Positions 55,245 through 64,000 of a stretch of 64,000 nucleotides of DNA are shown here, piece by piece. The notes below the pieces were generated by a model. It was not told the origin of the DNA. It saw only the letters and a program-made list of their open reading frames with translations, and searched no databases. Both the position numbers and the translations under genes were made by a program. This DNA comes from Platerodrilus igneus (Eukaryota > Arthropoda > Insecta > Coleoptera > Lycidae), in contig JARFIW010001666.1 of NCBI GenBank assembly GCA_036346225.1, forward strand, positions 62,001-126,000. Reading direction: 5' to 3'. Position 1 is the first letter of the stretch; every line of letters starts with the position of its first letter.

Positions 55245-55650
55245 CCTTGCTTGGAACAGCAAGGGTTCGGCAAGATTCCAAATTTTCCAGGTAAAAAAAA
55301 CTCTCTTCCGGGCCAATGTAGTACCTTCGGGTGGAGCATTGGAAAATCACATATAAGGTTTCAACACGATGGCGCTCCAGCACACAGTGCTCGTAATGTT
55401 AGGGAACACTTAGTCTTGTATATCCCAATCATTGGCACTATCTAGTGGCCATCGCGTTCGCCCGACCTCAACCCCCTGGATTACTTCTTGTGCGGTTATA
55501 TGAAAGAAAATGTGTATAAAACACATACCACAAACGAGCAGGACCTTCGTAGAAAAACACGCGAAGCCGTTGGAAGGCTGAGAGAATCGGTCGCGCCTTC
55601 AGGTTTTTAAAACGAAATTTTTTGGGACGGTGTCGTTTATGTATAAGAAC
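55245..55650 (+). pseudogene. Mariner-superfamily (DDE_3-type) transposase fragment
   Basis: FQHDGAPAHSARNVREHL carries the second catalytic Asp, in the setting F-Q-x-D-G-A-P-x-H. After a stop, WPSRSPDLNPLDYFLCGYMK matches the third catalytic motif (usual WPPRSPDLTPLDFFLWG). Then LRRKTREAVGRLRESV fits the C-terminal helix. This is a common insect mariner-superfamily transposase. The N-terminal DNA-binding half and the first Asp are deleted, and two stops interrupt the rest. Confidence 0.85.
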
Positions 55651-55746
55651 TGGTGGCAGGGCATTCCATCATTTGTTGTAAACGAATTTTAAATACATTT
55701 GATTATTTTGAGTTCATATTTTACAAAAATTATAAGTTGGCTATTC

Positions 55747-58486
55747 TAGGGATGGACTCGGGCCGGGTCGGGCCGGGCTTTTAATAAGCCCGGCCCGGCC
55801 CGACGCAGAAAGGTGACCGGCCTGACCCGAGGCCCGACCCGAAATAAAAGCTGACGGCCCGGCCAGAAGACTTTCATTCAGTGAATAAGAAGATATTTTT
55901 TCAGTTGTGTTCAACAAGTAACTATCGTTCTTTTGTTTGATTTAAGAGTATAATGATTTTGAGTTACAATCAAAATACTTGTGGAACATACCGTAGTATA
56001 TCATTTGATTTTTGATTCTTTGAAAAATCCTAGAAATATGTAACAAAAGTATAAAATGTTTAGCAATTTTCAATGTTTATGAAATTGTTACAGACTGATT
56101 TTTATAGCCTTTTTTTACTTTGAGAAACTGAAACTTTTAGAATTGAACTTTGATCTATAATTTGACTGTCTTTGTTCTAGTTCTATTAAATTTTTATTTG
56201 ACCGACTGACAAATCATGCCAAAGTTCAAAATTTAACACTTTTGGTGAATTACTGAATGCTAAAAATTAAATAAATTGTTGATAGGTCATAGTATAAACG
56301 GTACCAACCTGAAAGTCAAATAATATACCGAATGTTTGCTTAAAAAAAGTCGAATTTTCAAATTGTGGTATGTAGAGAATACCATATTCTTTAGAAATAC
56401 ATATTATCTGATGGAATAGAAGTAAAATGAAGTAATTTTTTTAAGGTTGAAAAGTTTTTTAAACAATAATTACCAAAAGGTATAAATCAGTACATAGATC
56501 CTTTTATATACCAATAAAATGTTATTTACTTTATCTTTTTTTTATGGCATGAGTTCGATAATGGCATTATTATACATTTTCCCGCAATAAATAGAAAACT
56601 ATATCTGCAGCCAAATTCTACTATTCAACATTAAACTAAGTGACAATCATGCACGTAGCTAGGGGGTAGGGTACTTAGAAGGCACCCCCCTACCCTAAAT
56701 ATTCTAGCCCACACCAAGAAGGGTGTTCAGAACACGCTAAAAATAAAGTTGTATTTAGAAAATAATTAATGGCTGTTCAGTCCCCCCCCCAAACAAAAGG
56801 TGATAATATCAAAGTATGAAATTCAAAATTTCATGTACCCTAGAAGTGTCTGCTATACCTAATGTCTACGAATAGACGATTAACGTATAGTTTTCGAAAG
56901 TTTTATTGAAATCGTTATTTTAAAATACGTGCAGCAGTAAAGAATCTAACACTAATTAATATATACTACATGGTAGCGTTTAAATAGTTATTTGTATATC
57001 AAGGCCGCGAAATTGTTTTTTAGCGTACCGAAAGAAAGTTTATCGCATAGATCGCTTGCGACGGAGGCAATATAATCTCGAGGTCGCTAAAATAATTTTG
57101 TGGTCTAGGTGCAACCGTGCATGGTTTATTACAAAAAATTTTCACTTAACTGATTAAGCTATAGCTAGAATTTATATGTTTTTATAGTGTCTTAACATCA
57201 CACGTTGCTATGGAAATGATATATTTCAAACACTGACAGTATTCATAAAGAAATTCCTGAAAAATGCCAGGCTGCGTTAGTACTACATAGTTCAATGTCC
57301 TACACTATTTCAGAGCAAGTGTTTTTTCCTTTACTCTTAATTTTGACATATATGTTCAGTATACTATATCTATAGGTTATATTTTAAAAATGAATAAAGA
57401 ATTAATCTCTTTTGTAATTAGGTGACCTATAAAACATGTTCAACTATATTTGAAAAGATCAAAAAAATTCTATTCACACAAAGATGAATCTTTTTTTATT
57501 ATTCGAGTCTTTCATTTCTCACTGATTCGATAACATTTGTATGTGTTATCAAAGTGTTTTCACGGAATACTCTTCGAGTTTACTTCAAGACACTGGTTTT
57601 TACTTCTTCCCAAGCCTATAGCATATCTGTTATCAAAAGGATGTTTACACCTTACTTCTAGGAAAAGCATTAAAAAAGAGCATCCTCCTATTTAGAGCGT
57701 TGACGTTTTATATCTTTTTCGTGTTATAAACTTGGATATTATATCTCTAAATTTAATTACGGAAACAACACTACAAAAAGCCATTTAATTTCACAATATC
57801 TATACAGAAATCACACAATTAAATGTAAGTTTGTACGTTAGGCATTTGGTATATGTCAAAATTAAGGCGCCTTAAATAAAAGCATTCCTTGCCTAAAAAA
57901 AAAACTTTATTAAAAAATTGGTAAAATGAACGTTGCAATAACTCTCTGGTATTTTAGGCGGTAGACATAAACTATACATTATTCATAATATCGACGTTCG
58001 CCGCATGATTGAAATTTGAAGTATATACATATACATAGTATAAATGGTATAAACTCTTGAATTATGAATGAATCACCTAGTTCGATGTTCCTGGGCATTT
58101 TTAACTTGCCTGAAGTACAACATAAGTGACATTAAAAACCACTAGAAAAAAATATTCGGAATAAGAAGTGAGTTATAATATCACGTCTCCTTTATACTAA
58201 ACAAGACGAAAAACTGATTATTAATGGGTGCATGTAAACACTACGTGAAAATATAATTAAGAACGTTTACTTACTCAATGTGAGATAGAAGTGGAAGGAC
58301 AGTGGAATATCTACTCATGTGTTTTTCGACCCGAAAAATTCAAGCCGGCCCGAATCGTTTGGTCCGGCCCGGCCCGAAAAAAGATAGGCCTGGCCCGGGC
58401 CCGGCCCGAACAAAGTAGTTAACGGCCCGGCCCGGATTCGAGCCCGAAATCGGGCCGGGCCGGCCCGAGAGTCCGAGCCCGTCTCT
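55747..58486. mobile_element. hAT-like non-autonomous element with GC-rich ends
   Basis: Inserted in the right TIR of the outer element with an 8 bp target duplication (GGCTATTC left, AGCTATTA right; the undisturbed opposite TIR shows the ancestral site as GGCTATTA). The ends are TAGGGATGGACTCGGGCC and, inverted, AGAGACGGGCTCGG. About 130-170 bp at each end is packed with GGCCCGGCCCG words, while the 2.4 kb interior is AT-rich with no transposase. The 8 bp duplication supports hAT. Confidence 0.75.
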
Positions 58487-58989
58487 AGCTATTACTTACG
58501 AATTCTTTAATAAAAGTGCTGTTCTTGGGATTGTACCTACAAATTACTCAAAAATTTTCTATGCATTTAATTTTAGACCTACCAGTTATTAGATTAATTA
58601 AGTTTTTTTGGATAGGTGTGCACTCTTCGATGATAATACTTTTTTTGAGTAATTTTAGTTTGAAAAGCACGCACAATTTTTCATAGAACCAAAATTATGG
58701 AAAAATTATGATTTTCTCTTGCGATAATAAGTAAATGTTTGAGGAAGTCCTCATTTATTAAACACGCAACATTCACTCATACAACAGAAAACGAACTACC
58801 TTCAAAAGGTCAGTATTTCTTTTATTGCAAATTAATATTCGAAGTTCTGCACGATTTTGACACAAAACGCAAAAGTTGTTATAACTTTGAAACCATCAAC
58901 AATTGGATAACAACATATATAGTTATTTGAATAGGTAGTAATCTCAGCTGTCAAACCCTTCAATTTGGACCATGACTTTTGGGACACCA
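58487..58989 (-). repeat. Right long TIR (outer part)
   Basis: Inverted copy of 54643-55146, continuing the part at 55653-55747 across the hAT-like insertion. Confidence 0.88.
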
Positions 58990-58991
58990 TA

Positions 58992-60720
58992 TTGCATGTG
59001 AATATTATAAAAATTTATATCGCATCGTTGACGAGCTACAATTTTTACAGTATAGGGTTTACTACTACCATAAAGACTGATCTGGGCACGGCGTTGCTTC
59101 AGGATAGTTTTGAAGGAAACTATTAGAAGATTGCTTGTAGCAAATTAAAAAACTCTACATTGCAACACTCACAAGCCACTTTTTTTTTTAAATAGGGGTT
59201 GATTCCACCCTCAAACTGACTTTCCCGCCTCGTCGCTGGAGTTTATTTTTGTAATAGAGTAGTAGAGGATTGCATGTGAAAAGTTTGAAAATTTTCTAAC
59301 GAGTTGTTTACAAACAGAATTTTTTCTTAGTGTAGGGGTTGCTTCCACCCCCTAAGACAATTTGGTGAAGTGTTGTTGGTGGATATTTATGTAATATGTT
59401 ATTATAGGATTGCATGTGAATATATTTTGAAAATTTTGTATCGTATCGTTCAGGAGTCAAGTTTTTCATTATAGGGGTTACTACTACCCCCAAGATTGAC
59501 GTTAACATAGCGTTGCTTGCGAACAGTTTTGAAGGAGGTTGCATGTGAAATTTTAAATATTTTTGATTGAGCCGCTTACAAACTATATTGTTGTCTAATA
59601 TCGGGGTTGCTTTTACCCCCAAGACTAGTTTTCGCTCTCCGTTGTTGTTGTTGCTTATTTTTCTAATGGAGTATTAAAAAATTGCATTTTAAAATTTTTT
59701 AATTTTTGTCCAACGCTTTACGAGGTACAATGTATTTAGTTTAGGGGTTGCTGCCACCTCCATGACTGGCTTGGCGCACCATTGCTAGTGGATGTTTTTG
59801 CTATAGATTATTAAGCATTGCATGTAAAAATTTTGAAAATTTTCTAACGAGTTTTTTACCACCTAAAATTCTTTAAGTGTTGGGGTTGCTGCCATCCCCG
59901 TGAGTGAGTTTAATGCACTGTTGCTAGTGGATGTTTGCGCAATATACTATTAAAGAATTGTGTGTAAATATTATGAAAATTTTGTATCGCATTGTTCACG
60001 ACTACAATTTTTTACAGAATAAGGGTTACCGCTACCCCCCAGGACGGACTGACACAGCAGGTTTTGATGATAATTTTGAGGAGACTATTAGAATATTGCA
60101 TGTGATGATTTTGAAAATTTTGCGTAGCACCGTTTACAAGTTACTTTTTTTTAGTATAGGGGTTGATTCCACCCCCAAAACGTTGCTGGTGTTTATTTTT
60201 GCAATAGAGTATTAGACGATTGCATGTACAAATTTAAAAAAAAAATTATCCAGCTTTTTAGGGGGAACACTTAAATTAGCTTGGGGGTTTCTGCCACCTC
60301 CAAGAATGACTTGGGCACATCATTGCTGGTGGATGCTTTTGTTATAGACTATTAAGCATTGCATGTTAAATTTTTTAATTTTTCTAACGAGTCGTTTAGG
60401 AGCTAAAAATTTACTTAGTATAGGGGTGTTGCCGCCCTCAAAGATAGACTTTTGTGTATCGTTGCTTGAAAATATTTTGTAGTATGCGATTAGAGGATTG
60501 CACTTGCAAATTTTAAAATTTTCTATTCAGCCGTTTACGAACTACAATTTTGTTGAATAAGGGTTGCTACTACCCTCAACATTAGCTTTTGTGCACCTTT
60601 GCTTATGCGTTTCTATTATAGACAATTAGAGGTTGTTTGCATGCAAACATTTTGAATATTTTCTATTGCGTCATTTAATAGCTACAATTTATTTAGTGTG
60701 GGAATCGTAGCTACCCCTTG
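58992..60720 (+). repeat. 139 bp satellite array, 12-13 units
   Basis: Units start at TTGCATG-like words at 58992, 59131, 59270, 59410, 59539, 59682, 59819, 59958, 60096, 60220, 60359, 60498 and 60637, a period of 139 bp with a few shorter or longer units. Each unit has AAAATTTT, a conserved TAGGGGTTGCTGCCACCCCC core (an inverted GGGG/CCCC pair), and a TTGCTGGTGGAT-like block. Units are well diverged. No coding frame is conserved. Confidence 0.9.
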
Positions 60721-61431
60721 AGTAGTAGGGTAAGGTAGAACTATTTACAGAATTATAAGTGCAGGTGTATTCAGAAACAATTCGCAAAATTGGAAATATT
60801 TGTTATCAATATATAAATTATATTTTCTACACTTTACAAAAATTTTGCTGGGAAACAGGAATAACTTCATACAAATATATAAATGCAATATCACATCATA
60901 TAAACAGGTCCATGATCTAAGCGGTAAGCTAAAATTTTAAATACTCAAACACTTAATATATATTAGCGAATAAAAGTTTGCAGCAAACTCTATGGACGCA
61001 ACGAAACTGCTCGTCGCACTATCATCTAAGCAGACTAACTGGCGCCACGCTGTGTTGCCATTTAGCGGTTGTAAAGATGATAACACAATAGAATATTCCG
61101 TATATTAAAATATATTCTGTGGCGCTCTCAGCGGAAAATCGCTAGACTAAAACTATACGATTTCTGTACATTTTCCTATCAATTTTAAGTCCATTTTGTG
61201 TTTCTTAAATATTTAAAATAAAAATCTGTACAAAACCTATTGACCTTGACATATTCCAAATCTTACCAATTTGGGTCTTTTTCCATTTAAACATCTTAGA
61301 CAAGGAGGCGCAATGTCAATAATGCTAAAAAGTGAAAAGTTCTATCTTGCGTCCGATATACGGTAGTAAGTTTACAAGGGACGCAAGTTTGAATGCAAAT
61401 TCCGGTCTATCGGGTGCAAAAATGATAGCAG

Positions 61432-61434
<3 letters not shown>

Positions 61435-61486
<52 letters not shown>

Positions 61487-61491
61487 ATATG

Positions 61492-61527
<36 letters not shown>

Positions 61528-61543
61528 CGTATATATATATATA
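61435..61543. repeat. Compound (TA)n microsatellite
   Basis: About 109 bp of TA with GTA and CGTA interruptions, the longest such tract in the window. Confidence 0.95.
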
Positions 61544-62657
61544 AACAAAAATAAGTAAAAAATTAATAAAAACAAAAAAATAAATACATATTGCTGTGAA
61601 ACCTACAAAAAGCCTCACCAGAGTAAAAAATATTCGAGCCTCTCGAATTGGGCACCAAGATTTGCTGTGATTCTCGCCCTGTTGAATCTCTTCAGATAGT
61701 CGCCTTTTTACTCTTTCCGCCTCGGCTGCTCACCTAGTTAAAACTTTCATCCTCATTCATAAAAAAAAACAAACACATTCCTACCACAAACATCAACGTT
61801 AACTCTATTTACATCAATATTCATAATACATTAAAATTTCAAAATTACATTTCAGCATAAATTTCAGTATCATAAAATTTCAAGTTTAAATTTGTCATCA
61901 GTTTTAATTTGCATCCAGAATTAAAGTCCTGGTAGGATGCATACTAATTAAGTTACAATATGTGCAGACCTAAGTCTGAATAAAAGGGAGCATCTTCCAC
62001 CCCTTTACGTTAATTAAACAGGTTAGTCTAATTGAGCTCAAAGACAGACCCAAATTTTCATCATAATCAAAACATAAACTGCTAAATACTCCGTTCTACT
62101 TAAACAAGAAAATTTTACCTTAAAATTCAAAATTTGTTGTTTATACAAATTCACCACTGTCCAATTTTTTTTATCAAACAAATTATAAAAATATCCAACA
62201 CATACCAAAACATCAAAGTTCGAACAAATTGTATAATTTACCTGAAGGTTACTGCACTCGTGGCTTCAATGTACATCGTCCTTGCTAATTCCACCATTCC
62301 AGCTGGTTTATGTTTACTTCCTCAGATTCCTGGTCGCCTTTTAAAATTCATCTACAACACCATTCGTTTAAAAGTTTCAGGGCTTCTCAGGAACGCATCT
62401 ATGTATATCTAAATCTTGTTTGTAGAATCAATCACGTTTACTAATAACATTTGATTACTCACTCCCGAAAAATAGCACTGAAATTCATACAAGTCCCGCT
62501 ATACTCAAAACTGCCTACTTTTGTTTATTCATTTATCGTTACAAATTTGGATAATTGGTACAGTAATACTCGCAAATATAACTAGACTTTATTACCTTGT
62601 ATCTTCTTATCTAAGTGCACTAATGCATAATAACTTGTATCGTAGCACGTAAAGAGC

Positions 62658-62745
62658 AAACTGTTTTAAAGTATTCAATAATCACCAAAATATAAGAGCA
62701 AACTGCTTAAAGTATTGAATCAAAATCGAAAATCTAAGAGAGCGA
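62658..62745 (+). repeat. ~43 bp tandem duplication
   Basis: AGAGCAAACTGTTTTAAAGTATT and AGAGCAAACTGCTTAAAGTATT stand about 43 bp apart in the same orientation. Confidence 0.7.
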
Positions 62746-64000
62746 AACACCTATAATCACGGGTTTATATAATAGCTTGCCTGCACGTCGGTTTTGTCCC
62801 GCGACGGCCAGTTTTTAGAATTTCGCATTCTCTGTTCCCTTCTCGACAGTCCGGCACAGCAATTCTACTAAATTTTTGCACTCGTGCCAGTTAAATCTAA
62901 GAAATTTTCACACGGCTCGCAAACACGTCCGAGAACAACTAATTAATTTTGTATAGAAATTGTTGTGTTTTCACCTCTCATATCTGCAACTTATTTCAAC
63001 CAATCGTTTCCTCGTGACGTTGCTAAAATAACGCCTTTATTATCTGTGTCTCTGCCTTGGGCATTTTATCTGTCCTTTTCTAACTTGGTCCTAGTGGTGC
63101 AAATCGATACTCTTTACTGTCGGTTATTTCAGTCCACGTGGATTCATATGTTAATATAAACTCCGGTTTATCCGACCGTTTGCAATATACGCAGAATTTT
63201 CATGTTTATCAGCTCGAATTTATTAGAATTTGACATTTAAAAATACGCAGGTGTTCAATCGTAACATTTTAAATAACACTTCTACGATTTGAATATTCCA
63301 CGTATTCTAACTTTCTAGATATATTTGTATGCTAGCAACGCGTCTCATATTTTGTATTATTGGGTGTTTTAAAAGCTTTGATGCCTATTATACCTTAATA
63401 ATCGTTAAATTAACCCCAATTAAAATAATAATGAATGGCATTGACTTCTACCCTTTAATTTTTAGTGAATCCTAATTAAATATTAATTATTATTTGTACA
63501 TTTTGTTTAATACTCGTTACTTAAAACTTGAATTAATTAATATAAATTTTGCACGTAATTTCTATTTGTTTCTTTACTTGGAGTAATTAAATTACATACA
63601 AGTTGAGCATTTTAATTCTGCTTCTTATTATAGAAAGCGCCTAGTGAATAATTTAAATCCCTTATTTTTAATGAAACGAATAAATTTGTATGCTCCACGT
63701 TTTAATAACGCGTATTATCTAATAAAATTCTATACAAACCCTACCTTCTAATTGAATGATTTAAATCTTCACAGTAGGCCTTTAATTACGCGTACTTTTT
63801 CCCAAAGCTTCCTTACACACGGTGATTAAAATTATTTGATGTCGTTAATTAATTTTCTACCCTGGTCTAAATTTGAGTATTTTTCCCCTATTTGAATACA
63901 AATAATCCCACTTATTCGAATTTAAATATACAACATTTAGACTGCAAAAGAAATTTACAAAGAAATTGCCTATCTCACTCTACCCTTATCTTTCTAACTT

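Larger units (their letters stand above)
54643..58989 (+). mobile_element. Tc1/mariner-superfamily element with ~590 bp TIRs, interrupted
   Basis: The left TIR (54643-55228, starts GGGTGCCCCAAAAGTCATGG) is matched by the inverted right TIR, which is split into 55653-55747 and 58487-58989 (ends CCATGACTTTTGGGACACCA). TA flanks both ends (54641-54642, 58990-58991). The interior keeps only about 420 bp of transposase. Without the 2.7 kb insertion the element is about 1.6 kb, mostly TIR, so it is an internally deleted, foldback-like derivative. Confidence 0.85.
60721..64000. other. AT-rich region without recognised genes
   Basis: Contains the (TA)n tract at 61435-61543 and a short tandem duplication at 62658-62745. 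Otherwise AT-rich with short frames only. A TATATAA-like word at 62767 lies ahead of a GC-richer stretch, but no coding sequence follows. Confidence 0.4.

Noticed and set aside
56640..56790. Separate small transposon around GTAGCTAGGGGGTAGGG inside the hAT-like element
   Set aside because: A short inverted CTACCC/GGGTAG pair exists, but no clear ends or target duplication.
58992..60720. CRISPR array
   Set aside because: The 139 bp units repeat throughout with no unique spacers, no cas genes, and eukaryotic context.
61625..61700. Minus-strand TTGGTGCCCAATTCGAGAGG as a retroelement primer site
   Set aside because: It looks like TGG plus a tRNA complement, but no LTR pair or coding sequence was found on either side.
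62760..62900. TATA-box promoter at 62767
   Set aside because: TATATAA words are expected in such AT-rich DNA and no coding exon follows.

Overview
The window looks like AT-rich nuclear DNA of an arthropod, most likely an insect with a large, repeat-filled genome. The evidence is a eukaryotic tRNA-Ser(GCT) gene with a pol III stop, retroelement primer-binding sites matching insect-type tRNA-Lys and tRNA-Ser 3' ends, errantivirus-like, BEL/Pao, Gypsy, RTE-like, hAT and mariner elements, and one exon coding for a chitin-binding (CBM14/peritrophin-A) domain. I see no bacterial operons, CRISPR arrays or other prokaryotic features.

Layout, left half: 331-3292 is the 3' part of an errantivirus-like LTR element (integrase end, env-like remnant, 3' LTR). 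A tRNA-like relic at 3588-3655 precedes a decayed BEL/Pao element with ~365 bp LTRs (3739-7320). A purine-rich minisatellite (7627-8145), an unassigned 107-codon ORF (8184-8507) and the tRNA-Ser gene (9452-9533) follow. A minus-strand LTR element (10133-16593) has 1.2-1.3 kb LTRs, a tRNA-Lys primer site and gag but no pol; its gag continues into a long open frame with tandem 55-residue repeats. A pogo/Tigger-like transposase relic lies at 17340-18120.

Middle: a nearly complete Gypsy element (20509-28024, 1.3 kb LTRs) sits in a (TA)n tract. It is followed by a truncated hAT of the ZBED/SCAND3 type (minus, to 29837), an RTE-like LINE (31720-35020) trailed by older 3'-end copies to about 36125, and a second errantivirus-like element with both LTRs (36843-43634) that has lost its reverse transcriptase at a (TA)n tract. 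A mariner relic occupies 44969-46205.

Right half: the only convincing host protein exon is 46362 to about 47583 (minus, CBM14 domain, poly(A) signal just past the stop). Directly upstream of it are a decayed tandem copy of part of the exon (47582-48004) and a 656 bp palindrome (48005-48660) built from tRNA-headed, SINE-like sequence. Further right are a foldback element with a 13 bp target duplication (50852-51363), a candidate 66 nt minus-strand exon (52615-52680), a mariner-superfamily element with ~590 bp inverted repeats interrupted by a GC-ended hAT-like element (54643-58989), and about 12 copies of a 139 bp satellite (58992-60720). The last 3 kb is AT-rich and empty as far as I can see.

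Most of the window is therefore a layered record of transposition and decay. No new multi-gene system is evident. The observations most worth following are the gag-only element with its uninterrupted repeat-bearing frame, the palindrome and exon duplication beside the host gene (biology or assembly error), the datable nested insertion at 54.6-59 kb, and the satellite that starts exactly where that element ends.
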